A DNA stretch of 64,000 bases from contig JALIZF010001690.1 in assembly GCA_029948255.1 (NCBI GenBank), forward strand, positions 124,001-188,000, written 5' to 3'. Source of the stretch: Telmatactis stephensoni (Eukaryota; Cnidaria; Anthozoa; Actiniaria; Isophelliidae). Both the position numbers and the translations under genes were made by a program. Under the pieces are notes generated by a model. It made no database searches and was not told where the DNA came from. It saw only the letters and a program-made list of their open reading frames with translations. Below, in pieces: positions 10,919 through 22,624 of this stretch (the first letter of the stretch is position 1; every line of letters starts with the position of its first letter).

Positions 10919-11176
10919 ATGCAAGGAAACAATAATGCGAATGAAGAAGAATACCAGGCTGGTGTAGTAACGAGATATACTGATTTTTTTTCCAGTGATC
11001 CTAATCTCAAGGTCAAAGATTTGATTCCTGATCCTGAATATTTAGAACTCGGTTTACTATCCTCATCGAGAATACAATTTCAAGCCCAATATCTAGATGA
11101 TTTACACAGCATTACTAATATTACCATTAATAAGCCATATGCACTAACAGGTCACGTGACCCTAAATCTCCCCTAA
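10919..11176 (+). CDS. small hypothetical protein
   Basis: 85 codons from ATG 10919, acidic and Asn-rich at the start (MQGNNNANEEEYQAG), then LKVKDLIPDPEYLELGLL. No domain recognised. The open frame extends upstream to 10703 without a better start. A hairpin element lies 100 bp downstream. Confidence 0.3.
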   Translation: MQGNNNANEEEYQAGVVTRYTDFFSSDPNLKVKDLIPDPEYLELGLLSSSRIQFQAQYLDDLHSITNITINKPYALTGHVTLNLP

Positions 11177-11277
11177 ATCAAGGAGCACATCAAAATGAAC
11201 TCCAAAAAGTGAAAGAGCACCTCGATATTAGTAAAAGTGCAAAGTTTCAGCTTCTAAGATGTAATACAGGAGAAAAA

Positions 11278-11413
11278 ATGACAATAAATTTAAGATGGGA
11301 TATTTTCTTAAGATTCGTTCGGAAAAGTGCATTGGATGGCAAGCTCATGCCATCCAACGTGCTTCGCATCCGAACGAATCTTAAGAAAAAATCCAATCTT
11401 AAATTTACTGTCT
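11278..11413. mobile_element. 136-bp hairpin element
   Basis: A near-perfect inverted repeat about 60 bp per arm: left arm GACAATAAATTTAAGAT.. and right arm ..ATCTTAAATTTACTGTC, with TTCTTAAGATTCGTTCGGA in both arms. Only a few unpaired bases lie at the centre. It would form a long hairpin in RNA or DNA. Confidence 0.75.
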
Positions 11414-11865
11414 AAGAGTTCCGTCCAGCTGACCTTATTGCAGTGAGTGAGAGGACTTATTATCCTGTCCAAGAGTTATGACCTTTATATTCCAGTGAGT
11501 GAGAGAGTGAGATCATTGCTATAACAATAGCAGCCGCTCAAAAAAAAACAAAAAAACAGCAAAACTTGTCAAACAGACAAACAGCTATTCTTTAGAGACT
11601 TCACACCTCGGACACTTATGGTGTTAAGCTTTTAATAAGAGCCTAAAATGCTGCAGCTAGAACAATTATGAATTTTATTATTACTAATTAATTAATCTAA
11701 TTAAATTAAATTAACAAGTCTTTGGGTGGCGAGCAGGACAGTTTGGCCAAATATGGTATCGAATTCAGTATATTTAGATATATTCAGATATCTTGAGTGA
11801 AGGCAAGTTTGTTTTCATAACGAATTCAGTCCGGGTTAATTTGGTCCACTAACAATTGGTAGCAA
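11414..11865. other. noncoding spacer
   Basis: Two CAGTGAGTGAGAG words near 11441 and 11493, an A-rich tract at 11540 and a TTAATTAATC-rich stretch at 11680-11710. No gene seen. Confidence 0.4.
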
Positions 11866-12587
11866 CTGCTAGTGCTGAGTATCAAAGGATATCAATGTTT
11901 ATGATTTTAATCGATGATTGCTCAAATCAGTGTTAATCCACTTGGTTGACCGGAAGCGAGTCTACGTTCTGTTTTTGTATCTACTGCAGAATGCAGTAGA
12001 TACTATGTCATCATGTTGAAAATGGATATACTTCATGCTTCACTCAAATTATGAGTTCACGGTATATTGGTATTCACCAGAACATGCATGAGTTCTGACA
12101 CGAAGTTCTATGCTTGTTAACAATAGAAATGTGTTAACAATAGAAAAGTCGGAATATTTTCGGAAAATACGCGGGAACAAACAAGTAAAGACGAAATGAC
12201 GTACGAATCGACCGAATGTCTTTCGGAACAGGGCTGTGAGAATCATTTTAAGTAGATGGTTAATTGTTAGAAGTAGCCGTCTGTGACCCATGCGCGGCCA
12301 AAGGCAGCGCCATCTAGGGGGGTCTGGGGGCATGCCCCCCCAGGAAATTTTGAAATATTGATGCTTGGAAATGCAATTTCCAGCATTTTGAGGGGTATTT
12401 ATCACACATTTGTAAAATATCTTCAATGTCCAACTCCACAAATAATTTTTAACAAAAAAGCATCAACATTTTATTATATGATTGAAATACATTACAAATG
12501 TCCTTCCTTATTTTTCAAGGAGAAGAAAACAATAATTTTATAACTTGGATTTTAATATCAAATAATGTCAAAACATAAAACCAAAGT

Positions 12588-15500
12588 TTAAACTTCCGAG
12601 TCAGAATCAATTTCATCAGAGTAATCACTTTCATAATCAAAAACCTTCTCGGGTGGAAGTTTTAACTGTGCAGTAAGCCATTCCATGTCCCTTTCAAGGT
12701 TGTCTATTTGGATTTCATTATTTGCCAACTGTTCTTCTAGAGCACAAATATGCAGAGAATCATCTTCTGGTGTTTGATCTGTTTGTGCAGCTGCATCAAC
12801 GACTAAAGTGTTAGCTGTTGAGGCTTGGACTTTTGGCTTGGCTTTACAAAGCTTTTTCCGATTACTGCACCATCTTTTGACAGTGGCTTCAATTAATGGT
12901 CCACATTCATTAACATCAGGCCCATTAATGGTAACATGCATGAGAGATTCCAGCATGTCATTTTTTGATGCTACTTCGCAGTCTGGTCTTCACTCGTTTG
13001 GACAGCAGAAAGCTCCTCTTTCTGGCCATGCGTTCGATATGCGTTCGATAAGAGACAGACAGACTTCAGCAATTGTGAAAAAGATTAGGAATGAAGTGCT
13101 TGTACGTTGTGTGCATGGCCAAATATATGCTGAAGGGCCCATTCTGTAGATGTTTGTGAGACCAAGTTCTTGTTCTTTGGGGGATGCATTATGTGTTGAG
13201 GTATTTTCACTCTTAAGCTGCAACAAATTGTATTTGAATTTCTTCCATTCACATTCCAAATCTTCTGTCAATTCTTCTTTATTCTCATTTTTCTTGAAAA
13301 AATGGTCAGCAAATGTCTTCAATTCATTCATGCCATATTCCCTGAATTCTTCATCTGTTCTGCTAGGTAATGCCATAGGGTCAAAGATCTTAAAAGCACT
13401 CACTACAGGAAGACTCTCAGCAAATCTATTCTTGATATTTTTCTATCAATGCGTCAACATACTTCTTAGTCAAGTTATTAAGATATTGCTTACTGGAGGA
13501 AGTGAGTTTTAACTGGAGCTGCAACCGCCTCTTCTGTTTCCTTAAAGTCAAAGCAAGACATGATGTATTTCTTCAGATTTCCACTTGTCGGATTTTTCTT
13601 TACTTTTTTGTCTTTGTCATTGGCGTTTTTACTGCGTTCTTGGAATACTTCAGGAGCATTCAGCATGGTGTGTCCTACAAGATATTGCGTGGACATGAGC
13701 ATCATCGAATGCCCAACGGCGTATATATGTTGCATTATTTGAGCAAGTTTTTGGTCATCTTTCATTGTAGTAATGAAAGATCTTCCTTTATCTAGTAGGT
13801 CAGCCTTCAAGTTTTTAGTTGGCATTTGGCTTGAAGCAATCTCTTTAAGCTGATCAATGGTGTATTTAATAGCAGGATCAATAGCTGAAAAAGAAATATT
13901 TCCTCTTTGAAATGCTCTACTGAGATGAGAAAGAGGTGGTAAAACCTCATGTAGAAGGTATACCGTTGAAAGAAATTTGATATGTGCTACTTGTTTAAGA
14001 AGGCCAATTGCGGCACAAATCATTATCTTTGTATACTCTAGGGTGTGGTGTTAAGGGGATAAAGTCTTCATAAACACCAGCAATTGCCATTTCTGTGGAC
14101 AGCCATCTTGTTTTGCAAGCCTTCTTAAACTTTTTTGCAATTCCTTTCTTGCCATCATTTGAGATAGCCAAAGATTTTGCAGCTAAAGCTGCTTTAGCAT
14201 ATGACGCACTTTTTTTGGCAGAATTTTTGAAAAAGGACCACCGTTGAGTTAAGTTCTTTTCAACTGTTTTGATGTATGCAATGTCATCATTGGCATCACC
14301 ATATGCAAGTGCTAGTCTGTGGCATATACAGTGAACATTTAAAACCAATTTAAATTCTCTTCTAATCAGAGCAGCCACACAATTGTTTTTTTTCCTGTCA
14401 TAACACTGCAACCGTCCGTGGCAATACCTGCAAACGTACTGAGTTCAAGTTCTGAGTCATCCATTTGCTTAAATATTGTGCTTTTGATTGCAATAGAATT
14501 AGCAGAAGTGAATTCTTCTAGAACATCATCAACTGCGAGAAATTTGACATCAGGCTTTGCTAGAAATTTGACATCAGCTTTGCTAGAATCTTGATCAACA
14601 TACTGCACAAAGGTGATCACCTGCTCCTTTGTTGGAAATGTCACACACCTCATCACAGAGGATGCTAAAGACGTTTGCCATACGTGTATTCTTTTGCACT
14701 TGCTCTTTTATCTCCTGTCGAAGGACGAGGAACATTTCTCTTACTGAACCACCTGAACGATGATGGAAATATTCAATATCTGAAAGTTGCAAGTTTTTCC
14801 AAAAGTTCCAGGAGACTTGTAAATTTACAGTTTGGTAGTTCTTCTTTTGCTATCCAATAGAGTGTGAGAAAAGATTGGTAATATACATCTTAGAAATGTG
14901 TTTGCTTCATCGAGTGTAAATAAAGACTCGGAAAAAATCCGAGCCCCCAGCGGGGATTGAACCCACGACAAGTGACAAGTGACGAGTGACAATTTCCATT
15001 CATTTAATATACATCTTCTCTAACTTGATCTTTTTTGTCAATCTGCTTCTGGAAAGTAGAAACTCTGTTCATCAGTTCAGCCTCAACTGATGCTGCATGC
15101 TGTGCAGTAGACATGTGTTCTTCCACTGTCTTTCTTTTGTAACGGACTGAAGCTTCCAGGTTAAATTTCTTTGTTTTGTTTTGAGGATTCATTGAATTGT
15201 TCTTTCTACAGATAATACAATACATTCCCTCTCCTTCTACATAAACTAACCAGTGATAACCAGTTTTGTCACAGTAACTTAGTTCATGATCTAGAATCCA
15301 AGCATGTTGAAATCGGTCTTTTGACTTATTTCGTTCATTATCTTTTTTACTTATACTTGTACAATTAGATTGTTTACAAGTATAAAAGCTATGTACAATA
15401 GAAACTGCACTAAAAGATGTATTTAAGAAATCTCTCACTTTATCTTCAGGAACTGGCTTTGCTTTCTGACGTTTATAAAGAGGCAGGGAATCAGAACAAC

Positions 15501-15618
15501 TTGGTTCTGTTTCTTCAGAAACAATAGATACATCTTTGCTTAATTGGTTTGAATCTACATAAGGAAACCCTTGTTTTGGTGCTTCTTGGTTTCCACAGGT
15601 CTCTGAAGATAAATACAA
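12588..15618 (-). pseudogene. hAT transposase (KIAA1586/DUF4371-like)
   Basis: Segments in several frames follow one protein order. At 15004-15618 is a TTF/BED-type N-terminal region (WILDHELSYCDKTGYHWLVY, then CIICRK and EEHMSTAQH). At 14366-14792 is the start of the RNase-H-like core (ILCDEVCDIS, FAGIATDGCSVMTG). At 13995-14411 it continues with HCICHRLALAYGD and KTRWLSTEMAI. At 12990-14023 lies the helical C-terminal part (IFDPMALPSR, EYGMNELKTFADHF), and 12588-12956 is an acidic tail. Frame changes near 14640, 14400 and 14010 and a tRNA-like insertion at 14.9 kb break it, so it is not functional as it stands. Confidence 0.8.
14875..14990 (-). repeat. tRNA-derived SINE-like fragment
   Basis: On the minus strand GGGTTCAATCC (14954-14964) matches a polymerase III B box within a tRNA T-arm-like context, followed by the small hairpin CTCGGATTTTTTCCGAG and an AT-rich tail. 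A short GTCACTTGTCACTTGT repeat precedes it. It sits between the N-terminal and core segments of the hAT gene. Confidence 0.4.
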
Positions 15619-16242
15619 AAAAAAGAAGATATTTCTCAGTCTAGAATTTCATGCAGATCGAGCACATATTGAAATGGCTCTCACAACGGCTTTAATATCG
15701 AAAAAAGACAAATTTAATTGATCATTAAATAGGACAAAACATGTTTACAAATTGTTTATAACAATACCTGTTTCAGCGCGTGCTTTCTTTGTGAAACCAA
15801 AAGAAAATAAAGTAGATGAAGCGTGTTTAGACATAGAAAACCATTGAACCGAACCATGTGCATTTTATATTCCTTCTCAGTCTCGCACGGACAAGATAAA
15901 AAAGGAAGCCCAACAACGGCTTCGAATGTAGAACTCAGGCTCTCTCCTAAATCAAAATGGCGGCGATATATGGAGCAGCTATCGTAGCTATCATTCATCA
16001 CAGAGAAAGAATACAACTATGGTACTTAAATAAAAGCAAAAAGACGCAAATAAACCAAGAAAAAAGACTGGTTTTATATGTACTGATTAATTTGGCATAA
16101 TATACGAGATTTCGTGGAAAATTGTCCGATTTTTTTCGTTAGAAAAAAACAAACAAACACACACAAAGTAGCCGATTGTTAACTGTGAAGTAGGCGCCGG
16201 AGCTCCGGCACCCGCCGGCTTATTCTGACAGCCCTGTCGGAA

Positions 16243-17332
16243 ACATTCAGGAAAAACTGACAAGCACGACTGTTGACAAGTTTGGTAAGTGATGTTTTTA
16301 ACAATGTTTTTATGCCAATTGATAAGGCTCAGCTGTAATAGAATGTGTCAGGTTTATTCTTATGGAGAATTTTTGAATCATTATTTAATTTCGTTTTTGA
16401 GTGTAAATAATACAATATTGAAGTTTGATTCTTTGGCAATTGCATGTAAACTATCCGAAATAATTCACTTCATTATACAATACTTCAGCTCCTATTAAGG
16501 AAATGTAATGGGCTTCGTATGCACGAAGACCTCAAACACGTGGACATTGACAAGTCCAAAAACAAATACTAGCAATTCCTTTTATAAAACCTATGGCACT
16601 GTCTATGAAAGCTGTCTCTATTGATGGACGTAAAAACATTATTAAAAATATCACTTACCAAGTTTTTCCGAACGTTTCAAAAAGACATTCGAGGTAATGA
16701 CAAACTGCCCTGTCCAACTCCATAAAATTCTTCATCACTCTTCGTGCTTATATCTTTCCAATGCATTTCACATTGTCAAAAATATTTCTATAACACTTCT
16801 GCAGTAGATACATGCACCTTTCAGGTGCCTTTTATTTTGCTTATGGTAGATTGTAATCCGGCTAAAATTATATCAGTATTATAAAATGCGGTTCAACAGG
16901 TTTTTCAAACACGTTATCATTACATAATATAATATATAAGCCAGATAATACTGAGTTGATGTAACGTAAACTAAAGCAAAAATCAGTTGGTGTTTGTTTG
17001 CACTTTTATAGGCTATTTATAATTTTGATCTTTCTTTAACTAACTTGTTCAGTGATAAGTGTTTAACATAAAATCATGATTCAACCATTTGTATATGATT
17101 AAGCTCTTTAATTCATTTGACAAATGTGATAAGCAATATCACATATTTTACGGTTAAAACATGGGGCAACGTTTGCAGAAAATGTTGATTCAATTAGTAT
17201 CTGACAGGATTTTGACTAATCTTATTTTTCAAACAGAGTGTAGACTCGCCTCCTGTCAACACTGATATGAGTAATCATAGATTTCAACCAATCAATGATA
17301 GCCTTCGTGCCTAAACATGAATTAGATTTGAG
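16243..17332. other. noncoding, right flank inside the outer inverted repeat
   Basis: AT-rich with no convincing gene. GCAGTAGATAC near 16801 recalls the same word near 11984, so it is probably the remnant of the outer element's interior. Confidence 0.4.
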
Positions 17333-17616
17333 CCTTTGATACTCAGCACTAGCAGCATCCTCGGTTATCAACCATGCAACGCTTTTTCCTTTTTTGAATT
17401 TGCCGCTACCGCGCGGTAAGCCAAAAGGAAAGTCCTTTGGGACTTGAAAAAAGGAATGCCAGCGTTAAAACAGTTAATTGAGTACTGGCGAATAATAATT
17501 TCTTTGTTGCTTGTGTATACATATATGTATCACTGGAATCCGTCACACTTAAAACACTGCTAACACAGTTTGAGCTTGATCGTAGACTCTGCCTATTCGA
17601 TTTCTCGTTATTCACA

Positions 17617-17695
17617 ATGTATAAGGTTTCAAAAGTTCTTGACCGTCGCATTGATGCTTAGGACAGGGTTCAATTTTTAATAGACCTTTTTGCCG
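17617..17695 (+). pseudogene. decayed chromodomain exon
   Basis: The plus strand reads YKVSKVLDRR.DA, a stop, then QFL. This is the same start as exon 1 of the chromodomain gene at 20404-20896 on the other strand, with an in-frame TAG and rapid loss of similarity. It is an inverted, dead partial copy about 3 kb away. Confidence 0.6.
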
Positions 17696-18184
17696 TAACA
17701 CTATTTTCCAACTTCGTGCATATCTTGAAACAAAGAACTGCATTGTAGAATGTGCGGAATGTGAACTTCTTTTGTTTGAAATACAAAGAGACAGCTACAA
17801 ACAAAATTATTACAAAAATCAACAAAAAAAAACTCCATGTTTCCCATTACTATTAGGGGCTCCGTCTGTATTTCTTTGGAGTTGTACTCCAACCACCATT
17901 GCTCCTTTGATCGGGCCTTTCCCGCATCTTTTAAAATCTAATGAGATCAGGAAAGGAGGAGATAAGTTCAAAGACATAATACATATGTATGTGTGAGATA
18001 AGATTTTTTAAAAAAAATATTTACATCTGAAATATTTATATAGGTATAAACTATAACAGAGCCACTGATAACATATAAATATCATTTTCAGTCACTGTGA
18101 CCTCGATCTTGACTTGCTGAAAATTGTAAAGGAAATCTGTTTATGTATTGGAATGCCTAGCAAATATTTTCAAAGTATATTTAC

Positions 18185-18843
18185 CATTTTGCATCATCAT
18201 ATCATATTGCCCTTTCCAGTATAGCTCCCCTAAAATAGAAACAATGCAATTAGAGTTTTTATCAAGTTCAAGTAAGAACAGGGCCAAGTTGATAGAAGCT
18301 GGGTTAGCTGGTTAGTGCCGTCCAAGGGTAAGTCTGAAGAAAACCTTAAGACGACCTGGGTTAGCCATAGCCCACCTTCTACCAACTCAATCCAGGAGTG
18401 TAAGTCCTCTTACCATCGTAATCTTCCGTTAGGATTTGGGAAATTCTGAAAAGAATAAAAATATCAGTTACAGACCCAACACTTTTGTGCCGTGGCGTAG
18501 TCACTTCAAGCTAAGGTCACGTGTTATGTATGAAACAGTCCATAAATTCGTCAGGTGAACTTGCCAAGTGCAAATGCATTTACGCTAAAAATAGTTATAG
18601 ATAAAGATAAAATATGTTTTGCAATCATAATGATACTCACTAGGTCGAATCTGGCCATTTGTGCATGGAGGAATATCTTTAATTCCTCCAGAAGAGTGTG
18701 GATTTGATCGTCCTCAACATTAATCTGAAAGAAAAACATTCCCTTTATTAGTGATGAGGAAGTTAAAGTGAAGAAAAGATTAAAAAATTACAAATGGAAA
18801 ATAAATGATTATGTACCGTTTGATTGGTGTTTGCACCTGGCAT
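18185..18843 (-). pseudogene. paralogue B: four-exon gene, exon 4 shortened
   Basis: Exons match paralogue A one for one: exon 1 is 18817-18843 (MPGANTNQT), exon 2 is 18641-18724 (INVEDDQIHTLLEELKIF, 28 codons, open), exon 3 is 18414-18445 and exon 4 is 18185-18229. Borders are GT..AG and phases agree. Exon 4 is 45 nt against 77 nt in A. The missing 32 nt shift the frame, giving an early TGA while the end (YDMMMQNG) persists in another frame. Either the protein ends there or the copy is dead. Function unknown. Confidence 0.55.
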
Positions 18844-18931
18844 TTTAAATTAATGTTCAATTTAGCCACTTGATATCACTTAAATACATACATGGAGTGC
18901 TAAAGTGTCTAACTCCTGAACATTGTCAGGC

Positions 18932-18939
18932 TTTTTATA
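18932..18939 (-). promoter_or_regulatory. TATA box of paralogue B
   Basis: TATAAAAA 90 bp upstream of the exon-1 ATG, in a GGTATAAAAAGCCTGA context shared with paralogue A. Confidence 0.5.
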
Positions 18940-19428
18940 CCTTTTACAGCCGTCCCCTATAACATAGTGCAAATCCAAAACTAAACATGTCAAGGTATTA
19001 CAGTGAAATCTTTTATTACCACTGACGGAAATGCAAATAGTGTGTGTTGTGGGTATCCAACAGAATAAAGAAGCCAACACTAGGAGAAAATGGAGCTTAA
19101 ATTGTGTGCTGTTCTTTTGTGTTCCGATCATTATATGGTACTAGTGGCTTCTTTACATGTTTATATAAACTGTGTTTTTCAATTATCATTTAATTAAACG
19201 TTATGTCACATTCCTCAATGCTTTGAAGAATTATTTGCCAAGAACTATAGCTTTGTTAGCATTCCCACGGTACTTACAATACGTTTGCCGCTGGTGAAGT
19301 GATGTTTTACCGGAAACTAAATTGCTGGTTTGGATAATAGATAAAGCATTTTACAAAGCTTGGTATCTCATAATTTGTTTACTTAGTTATTCAATGAATG
19401 ACGCCAGTGTTGAGGTAATGGGGCTAGT

Positions 19429-19531
19429 TATAAAAACTATATCTGAATAGCAGAAGTGCTAAGTGCTCGTCAGCAACTCAGCAAACCGACTCCAATATCA
19501 CAAACAAAGGCCGCATAGATATATCTAGTTG
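19429..19531 (+). promoter_or_regulatory. possible promoter and 5' noncoding exon
   Basis: TATAAAAA at 19429-19436 is followed about 95 bp later by GTAAGT at 19532, a good splice donor. It points away from paralogue B about 500 bp to the left. No coding exon downstream could be identified. Confidence 0.3.
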
Positions 19532-19539
19532 GTAAGTTA

Positions 19540-20403
19540 TTCATTTATTTCCTTTCCTTTCTCTAGCAAAAAAGTGTAGTGATAAAAAAAGTCATACTCT
19601 GAACAAGAACAGTATACATTAGTATATCACACAATTTTAACAGTTGAGTTTTATTAGGAAAGTGGAGAAATTATATCCTGTAAATCAGCCTATTGGTTGG
19701 AGGCATGGCAGATACCGCTATGCAGTTCATAAAACAGCACAAGTCAGTATGATCAAATTAATTATATTGTCACAATATATATACTGTCAAGGAAATACTA
19801 TGGTTTTATTTCAAGTCTGACTCAGTCAGGCTATTTAGTAGTTGTGCAAAATGTTGTGCCAAAAGGGATCCACCATTGATTGAGCGAAATTAGAAAATAT
19901 AAATAAATTTGCAATACTTGAGATATAACATGGTTTCCATTGTGTTGGATTATTTTATAGTAGTTGGAATACTTAGACAAAAAAATGAATTTACAAGCGC
20001 TTGTTTACTCATACTCAGTCTTCTCAAGGTACACCTTATTTCTATTGATGAGAAGTTCATTACAGGTTTGAGAATGGTACATGTATGTACAGGTATGTAG
20101 TATGATGTTTATGATATTATGTTAACAAGCATTTTTGTTAACATGTGGATCGAAGTTTCAGCAAAAATAGTATTAATTTAGTTTTACAACTGTAGAACCC
20201 GATGGTGGCAAATGCTATTTTTGAATTTGATTAAGTAAACAATTGCCATTAATTTATTTGAGAAGAAATACTGGGCATCGCGCTTTTTGTAAAGTGCCGA
20301 CCTTTCACTTCAAAATTTTAGTTCAGATCACTGATTTGGATTCTTGGGCACTTTTACAACAACATATATTCACTCATTGATAAGAGGCACAAACTTATAT
20401 TGC
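19540..20403. other. noncoding AT-rich spacer
   Basis: No recognisable gene, RNA or repeat. Confidence 0.4.
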
Positions 20404-20896
20404 TTATTCGTTTAGATTTGTTTTAATGTTGTCTAGTTCCTTAGCTGGCACAGAGGACTTTAGTGATGTGGCATTTGGAATGCAAAGGCATAGATCTGAT
20501 GGCAAAGAAGGCAGGCCGGCAAAGAGATCAGCAAAGCACCATTTCTCGATTGGCACTGTGACGCTGACTTTTCTCTGTACGGTACCATTTACAGCTTGAC
20601 AGGTCGCTACGTTTAATCGTGGGCTGATAAGAACCTCCAAGGTCTGCCGGACTTGCTGAAATCCTAAAATGAAAAGATAATTATAAAAATTAGATCAATG
20701 CATGAAATACGCAAAATGGGCCATTACAGATCGTACCTGATTTCTTTGAGAAGTAAACAAGCTTCAAAGTGCTGTTGCAATTTTTTTTGTCAACCCAAGA
20801 GTCGTATTTTGAGCTGAAGCTTTTCCACCAAACTAAAAACTGACTACGGCCAGAAGCATCGACATGACGATCAAGGACTTTTGAGACTTTATACAT
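20404..20896 (-). CDS. two-exon chromodomain protein
   Basis: Exon 1 is 20737-20896 and exon 2 is 20404-20663, joined across a 73-bp GT..AG intron in matching phase, about 138 residues in all. Exon 1 is almost entirely a chromodomain: YKVSKVLDRHVD, then GRSQFLVWWKSF and SKYDSWVDKKN. It carries the aromatic cage positions and the SW.D ending that resemble chromodomains of Polinton and other integrases more than HP1. Exon 2 has a basic start, VSVTVPIEKWCFADLF, and a Leu/Pro-rich stretch with no known domain. An in-frame stop lies shortly upstream of the ATG unless another exon precedes it. A decayed inverted copy of exon 1 is at 17617. Confidence 0.55.
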
Positions 20897-21590
20897 GTTG
20901 TGGACCGACAGTTCTTTCTACAATACTCAAATGAGATTAAAATACTCAAGAAGACTGTTTCAGGCCTTTTTATCTACAGCCGGCTTTTGTGTCACTGTTT
21001 TGTCAGCATCTAAAATAAGGCCAACAAGTCTTTTGTCTGCGCACTTCTATTCTTTCATTATGAATGTGATTTTTGCGGCAAGTCAGAAGCAATGTCAAGC
21101 AAAACCTTTGAAACGGCTTATTGTGTATCGTTGCTTAACAGGCCACAGAGACATCAAAAAAACTGAATTCATGTCAGTTTTCAACTCAAGCCTTGTTGCT
21201 GCATGCTGTAAATGTGTTGAGTATGAATCCGACTAAAATCACTAGAACTTAACATCAGAAGTGTCAGATTCTGAATCATTTCTATAATCTTCCTTAAAAA
21301 ATTGCGTGTTGAACACAAATATTGTTGATGATTTCTGTTTCTTAAGGTTTGTTAGTGAGAACAGACTTCATATTGCTTATGCAACCCTACCCCTGATAGG
21401 TAATTTATAATTCATTATATATGTCCCGAGAGTGGGAGGGACTTATCAAAATTTATCATACCAGATCGACTCCCCAGAGATTCGAAAAATGTCCGAGTAC
21501 GCGAAGTTTATGTGAAGTCTATGCCGAACATATAAGTTTTGGTGGATTTAGCCACCCTTTGTTAGAAAGTTTGTCACCTATTGTTTTACG
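20897..21590. other. noncoding spacer
   Basis: Open frames at 20895-21236 (+) and 21421-21630 (+) have no recognisable motif and are probably chance. Confidence 0.35.
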
Positions 21591-21594
21591 AAAT

Positions 21595-21920
21595 GTTTTT
21601 TTACATGGTTTTACGTCTAAATTTGCATGATTTTTACAGTAAATGTACAGGCTTTTATTTAACATGATTTTTACACTATTTCTGTTCTTGTGGCATCATC
21701 TGTAATACATTTACAGGGTCACTGAATCCATGTAAATGCTAATTGACATGATTTTTACATGATCATTTTTGGTCTACCAATTTCCTAGTATGTAAAATTC
21801 ACGTAAATTAAACCCTGTAAATGGGGAACAATCATGTATATTGAAATTTACGGTATCTTTACATGATTTTTACAAGATTTTTACATACTATGGAATTGAA
21901 CATTTTTTCCAGTGTAAATC
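21595..21920. repeat. array of CATGATTTTTACA-like motifs
   Basis: At least five copies of CATGATTTTTACA or close variants, mixed with complementary TGTAAAT words, so the block is partly self-complementary. It abuts the broken end of the LINE fragment and probably is a palindromic miniature element that truncated it. Confidence 0.5.
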
Positions 21921-22609
21921 TTGAAAAAAAATGTCATCATTAATGTCAGGTGCTCGATATACTGTCCAAATAAACAGTTTCTTAGCCTTTGGCTGTAATA
22001 TTTCAATAACACAAGACTCGGGAGAGTCGGTCCCAATGTCAGGTCTAAATCGGTACGGAATGCCTTCACTAACATATATCATTGTCCCGCCACCACGATT
22101 GATAGTTCTCTCTTGGTAGTATCTCGTCTTACAAGGGAGTAGCCACGAAGACAGATTTTCTTATCAGCAATTGAATGCTTGAGCCAGGTTTCTGAGAGTG
22201 TTATGATATCAACAGGCTTGTCGCGGAACAGTATCTTCAATGAATCCATCTTTGGCAAAATGCTTGTGATATTCAAATGAGCAACTTTAAGTCCTCTTGA
22301 ATTCGCAATATCCTTGGAAGACAGATGTAAAACATCAAGACCTGGATTTGTAGAAACATCATTTGCGAGATGCTGTAACCGACATATCAGCAAAGCTGGA
22401 AACCTGAAAGCTGAAAATAAACTTGAATGAAAGCAACGAAAGCCCAGGCGCTGAGTCGATACATGTATGCGAGTTTGAATCTCCAACAATTCTAGGTTGA
22501 CTACCATCATTTGAGATGTAAAAGACGTCAAATTTTGTGAACTTAGGAGTTTGTTTTGATTTAGAGTAAAGATGGCCTTTAAAACAAGTAAAAAACAAGT
22601 AAAAGGCAA
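21882..22609 (-). pseudogene. LINE ORF2 N-terminus with AP-type endonuclease
   Basis: The minus strand carries the start of a non-LTR polyprotein. A hydrophobic leader and DVSTNPGL resemble the 2A-like GDVExNPGP motif found at this place in several LINE families. Then comes an endonuclease domain (LKVAHLNITSI, DIITLSETWL, GGGTMIYVSEG, WTVYRAPD). One frame change occurs near 22100. It stops inside the endonuclease at 21882, next to the motif array. LINEs usually lose the 5' end; here the 3' part is missing, so a later event cut it. Confidence 0.75.
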
Positions 22610-22624
22610 ATGTGCCGGGAACTC

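Larger units (their letters stand above)
12229..16236 (-). mobile_element. hAT-type DNA transposon (decayed)
   Basis: Ends CAGGGCTGT.AGAAT at 12229 and its complement ATTCTGACAGCCCTG at 16222-16236, a common hAT terminus. TCGGAA lies immediately outside on both sides (12223-12228, 16237-16242) as a 6-bp remnant of the target duplication; hATs normally make 8 bp. The internal transposase frames read right to left. Confidence 0.8.
11866..17355. mobile_element. 5.5-kb inverted-repeat unit enclosing the hAT
   Basis: Perfect 23-bp inverted ends: CTGCTAGTGCTGAGTATC.. at 11866-11888 and its complement at 17333-17355. Similarity continues inward for about 100 bp (CAGTGTT..GCGAGTCTAC on the left, matching the complement near 17238-17270). 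The hAT occupies 12229-16236 inside, so an older element probably received it. No transposase of the outer unit is recognisable in the flanking 340 and 1,090 bp. No clear target duplication. Confidence 0.6.

Noticed and set aside
14875..14990. A functional tRNA gene
   Set aside because: Only the T-arm/B-box half is tRNA-like; no cloverleaf can be drawn.
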